Shown here: positions 35,051 through 45,205 of the stretch, piece after piece
Numbering within the stretch: the first letter of the stretch is position 1
Layout of the letters: each line of letters begins with the position of its first letter
NCBI RefSeq assembly: GCF_019320115.1
Contig: NC_089584.1
Span: forward strand, 101,852,320 to 101,916,319
Direction of reading: 5' to 3'
DNA: 64,000 bases
Source: Miscanthus floridulus
Taxonomy: Eukaryota; Streptophyta; Magnoliopsida; Poales; Poaceae
Notes under the pieces: generated by a model
The model's database searches: none
What the model was told of the DNA's origin: nothing
Seen by the model: only the letters and a program-made list of their open reading frames with translations
Program-made: the position numbers and the translations under genes

Positions 35051-35880
35051 CGGATGAATCAATATTGACGGCAATTAGCTACTCCTCTTTGGGTTCCCTA
35101 GTATTGGTCTCCGACGAGATGAGATTGGAAACTCTTGAAGATGAGTTTTTTTTTCTATTTTTTCAAGAGTTTTTTTTTCTATTTTTATCAAAAATCCTAG
35201 ATCCGAAGGTTTTATTGGAAACTCTTGGAACATAATTAAAATTTGAGATATGTTGGAGTTTAGAAGAAAGGTTGTTGACGCCTGTTTTTTTTTTAATCTT
35301 CAATACTCTCTATTCCTAGTTATTATAGAGAAAAAAATAGTCCTCTTTATTTTCCTAGTTATAAGAGAAATGGTCGCTTATTTTGAATCTGGTAGAGACG
35401 TTTTTAGCCCCGAGGCCTTGAGTTGTACTAAAGCCTTAAATTATATTTAAAAAGGGTCCGACCAAAGACCTTGCTCACTAACGGAGTACAGCAAAGCAGC
35501 AGGCATGATGATGAGAAATCGTATGGTAAAACGAGCGCTACGACGAACATAGGAGTATTTTTATCAGTAATAATAAAAAAAATGCAGTAATATAAAAATG
35601 AAAAATGGAGAACAAAAGGCACAAACTGGCCTTTAACAAAACAGTAAATATATTGATGGCGAAGAGCTACTAGTTTGACAGCAGCCAAAATGGAGCTCAA
35701 CAAATCACGAAAATTGGCTCGGCCGTTGCACTGACTGGCCAAACCGGGACCGACCTCTCCTTTCAGCAAAAACTTGAACGAGAGGCATTTCCATTCTTTC
35801 CTCCCTTTGTTTTTTCCCCCTCACTCTCCCAGCAGTCCCTAAGTTGAATTCAGAAGAAAAATGTTGCGGGCAATATTATA
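35051..35880. other. AT-rich flank downstream of the FLZ gene
   Basis: T-rich and A-rich sequence with repeated 'tttttctattttt(a/t)' near 35150-35185. It probably includes the 3' UTR of the minus-strand FLZ gene at its high end. I see no further gene. Confidence 0.4.
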
Positions 35881-35924
35881 CTACTACTACTTTGCCACGG
35901 CATCAACCATCAAACAAATCTTGA

Positions 35925-36912
35925 TCAAAGATTTAGAGCAGGATCCAGAATCATCATGAGGTCCTCCGCCGCCTCCTCGATGTACCCCTTCCTGCACTCG
36001 CTGCTGCAGAAAGCCTTCTCTCCCCTGCAGAACCCACGAGACGTTCCGCCAAAAATCAACAACTGAGCATACCGCGTACAAGCGCTACCGAGAAGTAAAA
36101 TGACGATGAAAACTAGCTCTCACTCACAGGTAGATGAAGATGTCCATGTCTTCCTGCAGCCTCTTCATGCAGCAGCAGCAACGGCCGGACGCGACGCTAA
36201 CGCTAGCGGTTGCCGCCGGCGACGAGGACGTGGACGGCTGCTGGTCGCTCAGTGACTCGATGCTGAAAATCACCTTCCTGCAGCCACCTACATCGCCCTG
36301 CTTGCGCACTGCCTCCACCGTCTCGCCGGCGAGGATGTGCGTGGTCCTCGGGTTGGCCCCGCGCGAGATGACGCAAGTGTACTCCTCACAGTCGGCGTAC
36401 TCGTTCGCCTCATCCAGGCTTGCGGCGACGACGCCGGCCGACGAGGTAGGGGCAGCAGCAGCCTTGTTCCCGCACACCGCAGCCTTGGGCAGCGCCAGAT
36501 CGAGGAACGGCTTGATGGAGTCGAGGAACGAGCTCCTGGCCCCGAACTGCATGGAACCGGTCTCGTCGTCGGCGGTGAGGGCGTCGACGAGGCCGAGGCC
36601 GACCCTCGGCGGGCTGGACCTGAGGCTCTTGAAGTCCAGAGGGGAGGTCGGGCTCCAGACCGAGTCGGCGTCCACGGCATTGCTCACCCCTCCCTTGCTG
36701 CTGCTCAGCCTCACGAACAGGCCCGGGACGCGGAAGAACCCGCCTGCCGCGGGGGCGGTGGTGCTCCGGTGGCCACTGGATTCCACCATGGCTTGGCTGG
36801 CGCCTGGCGGTCGAGCGGTAACCTTTGCCGTTCTCCCAAGCGCTGATGAGGACGAGAGCAGGATGCCCCTGAAAACGGTCACCACGTTCGTCGGTTGGTT
36901 CAGTTGCATCAT
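35925..36912 (-). CDS. FCS-like zinc finger (FLZ, DUF581) protein
   Basis: Two coding exons on the minus strand, 36912-36128 and 36024-35925, are joined by a GT-AG intron, giving 294 residues. The start is the first of two consecutive ATG codons (36912); an upstream in-frame GTG is ignored. The N-terminal 210 residues are Ser/Ala-rich and probably disordered, with a VWSPTSPLDFKSLR motif typical of FLZ proteins. The C-terminal zinc finger (about 245-285) reads CCCCMKRL...DIFIYLGEKAFCSSECR followed by KGYIEEAAEDL. FLZ domains are plant-specific C2C2 fingers that bind SnRK1 kinase subunits and act as adaptors in energy and stress signalling. The position after IFIY is Leu where Arg is common. 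All four zinc ligands are present and the gene looks intact. Confidence 0.88.
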
Positions 36913-37990
36913 TGTAATAAGATGGATGGACCAATTCGTATTGGGGAGCACAGAAAAGATGGACTGAAATTGAGCTTTTGCTTTTCTGTCATCAAGTCAA
37001 AGTTGCAGAAAAAAGAGAAAGGGGTAATGATTGTCTATGCGCGCATCAAAAAAAGCGCAGAAGAAAGAAAAAAACGTACAGGCAAGCGATTCAAAGAAAA
37101 CGTGATTTTGTTGCAAGTCGAAAGAGCAAGATGAAATCAGCAAAAAGGAAGACTCACTTGAGGAAGAAGTCATTGGACCGAACAAGACCAGGGACCGAAA
37201 AAGGAACACTCATCACATGAAACTCTTGTCATTAAGTGCAACAACACCAGCAAAATCACCATGGCACAGAGTCGGTTCCTTCCCAAATCCATTAATATGA
37301 TCCCCATCGACGAATTCGTCCCCAACATTCCAGAACAAACAGGCCGCCTCAATGAGAAGAGCTTGGAATGCAGAAATCAAACTCAATAGCTCCACCAGAG
37401 GAAGGCGGCATTACATCCCAACCAAAAAAACATATGAGCCAAACAAATCAATCGCCTCCACTACACAAGTCTCGCTAATCTGCGACAGAAGCAATCAAAT
37501 CCCCAGGCCCAGCCGCCCAGCTATGAACTAACCCGAGAACGCAGGCCCCAGCGCAAGCAGCCGCGTACAAGCAAGCACATGCCAGGGAATAGCAGAAGCA
37601 ATCTGTGGAAGACGAGGATGAGCAGCGGCGTACCTCGTCGACCGGGCGCGGATCGGTGTGCTGGCTCTCTCGGGTGTGTGGGCGGGGCGCGCGCGCGGCG
37701 GCTCTCTTCGCCTTGGCCACGGGGGTCTGCTGCTGCTTAAGGAGAGGGGCGAGGGAAGAAGGAGCAGGAGGCTTCGGCGGCACACTGCTACTCGCTCAAG
37801 ACTTGCGCCGGCCGGGTGGGGCCGCTTCCCAAGTCTGGCTGGTGTGGTGGGGTTTCGTGCGCGGGGCGCGCGGTGGTGGTGTGGACTGCCGCGCTGGGAG
37901 GGGGACGCGTTGCATGAAAGGGCAACGGGCGACTGCGCTGGCGTCTCCACGTCTCACCACCTCTTCACTCTGGGACCCTCTCGGCCTCTC
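36913..37990 (-). other. 5' UTR, leader intron and promoter-proximal region of the FLZ gene
   Basis: Upstream of the ATG, 'caatttcag' (AG near 36964) gives a plausible acceptor of a leader intron. Upstream of that, 37000-37450 is T-rich on the minus strand as expected for an intron, and 37500-37950 is GC-rich as expected for a first exon. That GC-rich exon contains a 140-codon open frame on the minus strand (37528-37950) with no recognisable domain, possibly an upstream ORF or chance. Transcript structure is inferred only. Confidence 0.45.
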
Positions 37991-38421
37991 CTTCTTTCTC
38001 TCTATTTTTTTTCCTAGTATTCATTTTTAGATACAACCGTTGTAATTAAAAATCCAAGTGCAAGGAATGAACATTTTACTCAATTCTTGCAACGCTTTCA
38101 ATCTAAATTTGAAACTCCCCTAAAGCACCTGGATTCTTTTTTTATAACAGGATCACAAAAATCGAATACAGGAGAAATGTTTCCCACCGGGTACATATAA
38201 CAAAACCGAGAGAGAAAAAATGTTTTATGTGTTCATGACTCGGTGGTTTAGCTCTATTATCATCACGCGTCACGACTAGTGACACCTCAATGGTAATCCA
38301 ATAATTCCAGTGAGATGGTCCAGCCAGAAACGTGTCGTCATCATGAGCTTTTAGCCGTATTGTAATGCCTTTGCTTGACGACTCGTGTCGTATCATGAAC
38401 CACTTCTTTACCTCGTAGTAA
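37991..38421. other. Intergenic sequence
   Basis: AT-rich sequence upstream of the FLZ gene. It has no recognisable gene; only short open frames occur. Confidence 0.4.
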
Positions 38422-38424
38422 TAG

Positions 38425-38665
38425 GGCCTCGTTTAGATTGTAAATTTTTGCAATCTGATACTGTAGTACGTTTCGTTTGTATTTGACAAACTTTGTCCGA
38501 TCATGAACTAACTAGGCTTAAAAGATTCGTCTTATGATTTACAACCAAACTGTGCAATTAGTTATTTTTTTTTACCTACATTTAATGCTCCATACATGCG
38601 TTCAAAAATTGATGTGATGGAGAGAGTGAAAAAACTTGGAATTTGAAGGTGATTTAAACAAGGCC
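38425..38665. mobile_element. MITE with GGCCTCGTTTAG ends, TSD TAG
   Basis: A 241-bp element beginning GGCCTCGTTTAG and ending TTTAAACAAGGCC, flanked on both sides by TAG (38422-38424 and 38666-38668). The interior has the 'gaactaactaggcttaaaagattcgtct' core. The 3-bp TSD fits PIF/Harbinger-like (Tourist-type) MITEs. Confidence 0.7.
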
Positions 38666-38921
38666 TAGCTCTCTCATCGTTGAACCGGTCAGTCGGTCAC
38701 TGGCCTTGCAGCAATTTTTACTATACTACGTACTTTTTTTTTTGCGAGGATACTACTACGTACTAGGCACTAGTAGTACTTGTGTATCGCCGATCTGTTT
38801 TAACCGAAAGCAATTTTTACTAGCACTTGTGTATCAACAAAGGAAAAAAAAAGGTTGAGCAACTCTGCCTTTTACTAGTGCTACAACTGCTGCACTGCAG
38901 TTCCTCTACTCTACTGCTATA

Positions 38922-39196
38922 GGGCCTCGTTTAGTTGGCCACCGGATTCGGCGCCGCCGGATTCGGGTGGTACTGTAGGCTACTGTAGCGTTTCGTTTTT
39001 ATTTGGTAATAATTGTCTAATTGTTGACTAATTAGGCTCAAAACGTTCATCTCGCAAAGTACAACCAAACTGTACAATTAGTTTTTGATTTCGTCAACAT
39101 TTAATACTCCATGCATGTACCGCAAGTTTGATGTGACGGGAAATCTTCTTTTTGCATAGTGCCAAATTCTGAAATTTGTGGGAACTAAACAACCCC
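38922..39196. mobile_element. MITE related to the preceding element
   Basis: It begins gggcctcgtttagttgg and ends gggaactaaacaacccc, with TA on both sides. The interior has 'ggcgccgccggattcgg', 'actgtagcgtttcg' and 'gactaattaggctcaaaacg'. A diverged relative is at 47610-47850. Confidence 0.65.
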
Positions 39197-40199
39197 TACA
39201 TAGGGCAGTGGTACAGGCGTACAGCCGCAACCATTGTGGTAGGAGGAGTACATCTTTGACCGCTGCTGTAAAAACGTTGAAACGGACACGCATCACACAT
39301 GATCGGTGGTTCTTGTCGTTTTGTGCGCCAAGAGACATCCGTGGTACGACGCGTGTATGGCCGTGCTCCCACCGACCGGAGCATCACGGAGGGACCTGGC
39401 TTTGCCTTTGGGCCTTTCCGCCTTTTGCCTTTTCTTTTCTACACCCTTTGACAAAAAAGCGACAGCACATGGTACTCTGTCAAGTGGGCCACCACCGTCG
39501 CGTGGACCCCAATTACATGCGGGGCCACGAACCAGTTGTTGAAACCCTTTTAATAATCTTGCCTTTGCCTCTCAAGTTATGTTCCACGTTCAGTAGTGAA
39601 ATTATACTATATTGTGTCGTACTCGTACAAAGTCATGTCTGTCGGCGTTCTCCCTGATCTGGTGAGATGGATGCAGTGCTTTCGGCCATAGCCCTAATTT
39701 TAATTAACCAGGTTCAATGAGGCTGCCAAACATGGTGATTAAAATTAGTAACCCTAGTGAGCATTTGTCACAGGTCATGGGGGGCAGGTGTCACCTCCCG
39801 AGCCGTCCTTATCCTATCGTTAGCCGAGCTTAGCAGCAGCAGCCACCTCTTTCTCTGCATTAAACCCCCCTCGTGCGGTACGAACGATTAACGCTAGTAA
39901 TTGTTAATTAACCCGCTCATGCACCGTCGTCAACCACGAGAAATTCCTGGCTTGGGCCTCTCATCTTTTGCCCTTTTGCTGCAAATTGTTAGTTGTTTTC
40001 ATCTCTCTTTTTTTCAGATCTGAGGGCTGCTTCTGCTTCGCTTTGCTTCGATGGGTGTTTGTGCCACTTTAACTGGACACCGAGTCAACTTTGATTTCAG
40101 TCTGGGCTTATCAGTCTACCAATAGTGTTTTTCTCTTACAATAAACCAGCATCAGTCGGGCTTATCAGCCCAGAAACAAACCAACAAACAGACCGCTAG
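39197..40199. other. Intergenic sequence
   Basis: No gene is recognised. A 159-codon open frame on + (39178-39657) has no domain similarity that I can see. A MITE fragment ('gggcttatcagcccagaaacaaaccaacaaacag') lies near 40160-40195. Confidence 0.4.
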
Positions 40200-40520
40200 A
40201 GTGTAAAGTTTTGGGGTGTCACATTGGGTGTTACACAGGATATCACATGAAGTGTTCAGATACTAATAAAAAATAAATTACAGAATTCATCAGTAATCCA
40301 ATAGACGAATTTATTAAGCTTAATTAATATGTAATGAACACATGTGTTGTAGCACCACATTACCAAATCATGAACTAATTAGGCTTAAAAGATTTGTCTC
40401 GTAAATTAGTCGTAAATTGTATAATTAGTTATTTTTAGTCTATATTTAATACTTTATATATGTGTCTAAATATTCGATGAGATAGAAAATAAACTTTAGG
40501 GGAAAAAATAAACAAGGTCT
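40200..40520. mobile_element. AT-rich MITE, copy 1
   Basis: Contains 'gggtgttacac', 'attaagcttaattaat', 'acatgtgttgtagcaccac' and 'gaactaattaggcttaaaagattt', and ends 'ataaacaaggtc'. Shares long near-identical stretches with 40885-41202. The left end is diverged. Confidence 0.6.
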
Positions 40521-40884
40521 GATTATGGCGCCTGAGGGGATAGCCAGCGGTGATTCACCCTCTGTCCATAAATAAAATTTATCTGCCCAGAACCAGACGG
40601 CCAGAAATCCCATAGGGTGGCGTGGCGTGGCGTGGCGATGCACATTTTAAAGCTTTTTGGTGTGTTTGTTGGTTGATTTCTAGGTTGGTTTGGGCTAACT
40701 GGTGCTGATTTGTTGTGAGAAAGAAACACTATTGACTGGTTGAATAAATCTGACTGAAACCAACAAACGAACGGAGTATTTGGCCCCGAAGCGAGTTTTC
40801 TTATAGTATCCTTTGACGCAGCGGTCCCGGTGCATCAGGAAGCGATGCAGTGCATTTGTTTGCCAAACTGTGATGCGCCATCAA

Positions 40885-41202
40885 CGGGTAAAGTTTCGAC
40901 GTATCACATCGGGTGTCATATGAGGAGGTTGGGTGTTCGAATATTAATAAAAAAATAAATTATAGAATCCATCAATAATCCACGAGATGAATTTATTAAG
41001 CTTAATTAATCCGTCATTAGCACACATGTTACTGTAGTACCACGTTGTCAAATCATAAACTAATTAGGCTTAAAAGATTCATCTAGCAAATTAATCATAA
41101 ACTATGTAATTAATTATTTTTATATATATTTAATATTTTATATATGTGTTCAAATATTCAATAATAGGGAGTAAATTTTAGAAGAATAAACTAAACAAGG
41201 CC
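40885..41202. mobile_element. AT-rich MITE, copy 2
   Basis: Aligns with the 40200-40520 element: 'gggtgtcata', 'gaatttattaagcttaattaat', 'acatgttactgtagtaccac' and 'aaactaattaggcttaaaag', ending 'aactaaacaaggcc'. The right terminus is the usual GGCC(T)TTGTTTAG-type end. Confidence 0.65.
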
Positions 41203-42545
41203 TTACAAATCATTGCAGATCGATCGATCTCCCGAAAAGCACAAGCACGAGCAATCATAACGTAGTACAGCGTAGCTGATGTGCTGAGCCTAGGCGCGCG
41301 CGCGATGCAATGCAATCTCTCTGCCATCAGTGGTTTCAGATGCTTTGTCACGAGCTCAGCGGCTCGCCTTTCTTGGCTGCAGCCAGCCAGCAGCAGGACT
41401 GTAGCCCGGGCGGAGCTACAGGATATGTTAGGTATGCACTGGCATACTCTGGAGATCAACAATAGCTTTCATGTATATACGTCTGTATTTGTAAAAAAAA
41501 TAAAAAAGATCATATCTGCACCATGGAAAACGAATGCAGCAGCTGCTCGTTGCCGAGAGATGATGGACTTTCCTGGTTTCCAGGCCCATGCGGTCATACG
41601 GATGGGAAGCCCAGGTCCTACCCACGTGACCATAAGGACGCTAGGTGAAAATTCAGAAAGTCAAGGTCCAGTTCTTAGAACGCGCAGTTCCTGACCGCCG
41701 ACGTCTGGACTTCCTATTTATCTACTAGTATTACACATTAGAGTCTCGCCCGCTGGCCGCCGTCTCAAGGCTTGAATCTTCGCGGCGCCGACTACCGAGT
41801 ACGTGACATGGAGGATCGACCTGATGCGCGTGCATGATTAACGTGCATATATAGTCCGACTGCCTGAGCCACCGCGGTGAGAATCAATCTCTTTTTTTAC
41901 TATTCGTCTTTCTATTGAAAGATCATGTTTATATCCATGGCTAATATCATCCGGTCATCAATAATATGCAGTGAGATCGGAGATTTGCTCAACATCAGAG
42001 ACAACTGAAATTGATCAACAATTTAGTATCATGTGAGTGTTTGTGTCATCATATATGAGGATTGAGGATTCAATCCGTGCACTTGCAATTTGTTTAATTG
42101 TTTGGTATTGTGTTTTTAATAATTGTGTAGTTATCAAGAGAGATGGAGATATTGCATCGCTTTTTAATAATTGGCTGGCTAGAAGAAGGTGATATCAGAA
42201 ACGCATTCATTTCCCATAGAAAGCGTCGGCTAAAAAAGTCAGATAAGTAGTATTGTAAGTCTCTTACTCTCTTTAATACATATATTTGGAGCTATCATTA
42301 TGATGCTTGAACTATTCATATTGTAATATTGTGGATGTTTTTCAACTTAATCTTCAAATTTAAAGCTTATCGTGTTATTTAGTGTATATATGCCGAATTA
42401 CATAGCAAATTTTATAATTGTTACCGAATTGTCAAATGATTTTACCGATTTGTATATGAAATTTTTTTAACGGCATGCCTTGATCTAAAATCCTAGATTT
42501 GCCACTGCTCTGTAGCCTGTACGTACCTCTGCAGTATACTTTGGC
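41203..42545. other. Intergenic sequence
   Basis: No gene is recognised. AT-rich sequence from about 41.9 kb looks like decayed transposon DNA but lacks a readable domain or terminal repeats. Confidence 0.35.
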
Positions 42546-42895
42546 GGTGTTTGGATTACTGGTGCAAGACTAAAGTTTAGCCCTTAAACTTTAGTTTTGC
42601 TGGACTGCTTGAATCTATAGACTAAACTTTAGTCCTCTAATCTATAATGATTGATTTACCCTCGTTTAATTATTCATACACAGCCGTGCATAAGAGCGGC
42701 AAGGGGTATGGATGTCCAGCGCTCGCCCCGAGGGACAGTTTAGGATCTTTTCGAGAGCAAAAAATTTTAGTCTAATTTTTATCCATTTATTCACTTTTAG
42801 CCCCATGTTTGTATCCTCGTGGCAAAACAAAAAAAGATAAAAGCACAGAGCTAAAATTTTGCCATGGGATCAGGACCACGTTTCGGTTGGGCTTT
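42546..42895. mobile_element. Possible MITE (TTTAGTC-rich)
   Basis: Begins 'ggtgtttggattactggtgc' and is rich in 'ctaaactttagt' in both orientations, as in common grass MITEs with TTTAGTC cores. The right end is diverged and no TSD was found. Confidence 0.4.
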
Positions 42896-43177
42896 GCAGT
42901 TTGCACGGTAAGACAGTAGAGTACTCCGTATGTACTATGTAGTATTTTGTAGAGGCCATACTAGTATTAGCTATTCCCTCCTTAAAAACATAATTATGAA
43001 ATAGTACTGGTTAAATTATCCAAATTAAACAAATTTACCATATTAAACAAGTATTATCAGATTCTTCATAACTCATAAAATATATAATTATAAACTTATC
43101 AACCTGTCTTATCAGCCAGCCACGCTACATTGTCTCTGTCAACAAATTAACGAACATCGGTCAGTCGTTCCTTTCTT

Positions 43178-43380
43178 TAGACTTTTACCTACAAGCCATT
43201 ATAAAAGTTTTTAATTCCTTTTCTGCCACAGAAATTTTGGCCGCCCCTCCTCAGTCCCTCACGTAAACTTTTATGGTCCTGCATGCCACTTCCGCCGGTT
43301 TAGAGCGTGACGGCCGGTAACAGAGGTTAGAACAACTTTTTGCCCCCTGTGTCCAGGCGTCAGGAGCAGAATTTTCCACT
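43178..43380 (+). repeat. Left TIR of Pack-MULE
   Basis: Matches the reverse complement of 44994-45196 with about one mismatch per 6-8 bases and small indels. The outermost base differs between the ends (tagac versus gagac). Confidence 0.88.
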
Positions 43381-44993
43381 TGCCCGTCATCAGCCTCCAC
43401 ACCTCCTCCTTGAACTCCTTCTCCCCCCCCTCTTCCACGCCGGGAGCTCCTCGGCGGCGTTCGCGTTGCTAGGGCGAGGCGGAAACTACTGCTGCTGTCC
43501 GGCGAGGAGCGGCAGACTGTCGCGCGAAGCCGGTGGGTGTGAGGCTGGTATGGCAGCGGCGGCAGCGGTTGTCGAGGGAGCACGGAGGGGCCCTCGCCAT
43601 GGACGCGAGGTGACGGGTATGCTAGCAGCTGACCTTGGGGAGACACCAGTGGATACCCGTTAGCGACGTGAGGCTGGTGGTACGGGAGATGTTGCTGCAG
43701 CGACAGAGGCACGCGGGGGCGCGGGAGCTGCTGCGTGACGACGACGTGTGGAGCCTGCTGCTGCGCCGGGCGCATAGGCGGTTGCAGAGGCTGGGAAGAA
43801 GCGAACCCCACGGATTTGGTAGCCTTGACGCCGCTGTCCGCGCCATTGCCGCCAACGCTCGTCGATGGCGCGGGCAGCTCGAGCTTGCCACCGTCCCAGA
43901 GCATGAACTTCACACGGGAGACCTCCCTTGTGGTCCCAGAGTTTCCTTCATTGGTGCTTTTCTTCAGGATCGACTTCGGGTGCTGCTGCTGCCCCACGGT
44001 CGGACACGCCGGCATGGCCCCGACAACCCTGGACATGGGTAGCGGGGCGCTGTTCCTGGACCTTCCAGGCCTGAACGATGCCGTCTCCATGAGCCGTAGC
44101 TCGGAGCGCTGCTGCTGCTGCGGGGGCGGCGCTTTCAGCACCGGTGCTGCCAGCGGCGGGTCACGGTCGGCCCCTGACTCGACCTCGCGGAGGTGGTACT
44201 ACATGTCCACCTGCCCGAACATGGCGTTGGCCTTGGCGTACCTGAGCGCGGCCTCCGCATCGGCCTTGAACCTATAGATTAGTGCCTACGCCAGGCCTCG
44301 GTGCAGCCGACTTCTTCTTCTTGGGCGACTGGCCGTCAGCGACCGCGCCGGCAGTAGGCTTATCCAGGCTCATCTTCTTTGACTCCTCCGGTGGGTCATT
44401 CTCGTAGCTCTTCTTATAGTATTTTGAGCAGAACGCGAGGACGAAGGAGCGAGCGGTGTTAGAGATGCGGCGGTCGGCGCCATGGATGGGAGCCAACGGG
44501 AGGTTCCGGATGTCTGATAGTACCTACGTCAGGTCAAGCCCGTTGGGGTCCTAAACCACTGTGGTGGCCTTACCGGCGTCGTCTAGGTCAGAAAAGCTTC
44601 TTCTTTTTCTTCCTCTTCTTGGGCTCGCCGGCGACGTCCACTGCGTCGAGGTTGGCATCGACATCGGCATCGGCGCCTTCCTGCCGCTCACGCTTGTGGG
44701 GCTTCTTGGGCTTGGTTGCCTTCTTGGGCGTGGCTGCGATGGGCCCCTCGGTCGGCTGGGCCTGGTGGGCGGCAGGAGGAGGGACCTCAACAAGCGGGGC
44801 ATGCCTCTGCAACATCATGAAGTCCTCGTCCGCAGTGGAGCTCCTAGGCAGCGGTGGCGTGGGTGGGTCATTGCTGGCCGGGAAGCCAGGCGACCCGTCA
44901 TCTAGCACGGGCACAAGCGTGGGCCGTGGCATGTCCGGGAGCTACGGCTGGCGGTGGTGGGTGGAGGAGGCCTCAGGCATGTCCCACTGGAGG
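43381..44993 (-). pseudogene. Captured fragments of a PWWP-domain protein gene
   Basis: Two pieces lie in parental order. The 5' piece (44993-44285) encodes a Lys-rich stretch (KKRKKKK), then PNGLDLT, APIHGADRRISNTARSFVL, FCSKYYKKSYENDPPEESKK and SPKKKKSAAPRPG. The 3' piece (about 44276-43381) starts YRFKADAEAALRYAKANAMF, then YHLREVE, LRLMETASFRPG, PKSILKKS and VKFML, followed by a Pro/Gln-rich tail. These segments match the post-PWWP regions of plant PWWP proteins (PDP family, chromatin readers linked to PRC2). The PWWP domain itself is absent, the middle is deleted at the junction, and in-frame stops occur (after VDM and near 44555). It is not functional as the parent protein. Identification is from motif recall. 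Confidence 0.65.
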
Positions 44994-45196
44994 AGTGGAA
45001 AATTATTCTCCTAACGCCTAGACATAGGGGCAAAAGGTCGTTCTATCCCTCCGTTACCAACCGTCATGCTCTAAACTGACGGAAGTGGCACACACGACCA
45101 GAAAAGTTTGCGCAAGGAACTGAGGAGGGGCAGCCAAAATTTCTATGGCAGAGAAGAAATTAGAAACTTTGATAATGGCTTGTAGGTAAAAGTCTC
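44994..45196 (-). repeat. Right TIR of Pack-MULE
   Basis: Inverted partner of 43178-43380, directly followed by the TSD copy TCCTTTCTT at 45197-45205. Confidence 0.88.
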
Positions 45197-45205
45197 TCCT
45201 TTCTT

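Larger units (their letters stand above)
43178..45196 (-). mobile_element. Pack-MULE carrying PWWP-gene fragments
   Basis: Long terminal inverted repeats of about 203 bp, 43178-43380 and 44994-45196, are highly similar (for example GACTTTTACCTACAAGCC and GAAATTTTGGC in both). They are flanked by a perfect 9-bp target duplication TCCTTTCTT (43169-43177 and 45197-45205). Long TIRs plus a 9-bp TSD are diagnostic of Mutator-like elements. There is no transposase; the 1.6-kb interior is GC-rich and carries host-gene-derived sequence on the minus strand. The element is 2019 bp and non-autonomous. Confidence 0.9.

Noticed and set aside
36134..36967. 277-codon plus-strand open frame opposite the FLZ exon
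   Set aside because: It is the antisense shadow of the GC-rich FLZ coding exon. The FLZ frame has a recognisable zinc finger and a proper splice site.
37528..37950. 140-codon minus-strand frame as an independent gene
   Set aside because: No recognised domain. It fits better as leader exon or uORF of the FLZ gene, so it is listed only as a finding.
39178..39657. 159-codon plus-strand frame
   Set aside because: Starts inside a MITE, crosses its end, and has no domain or conserved feature.
43735..44277. 180-codon plus-strand frame in the Pack-MULE
   Set aside because: Antisense shadow of the captured PWWP-gene fragment, whose motifs read on the minus strand.
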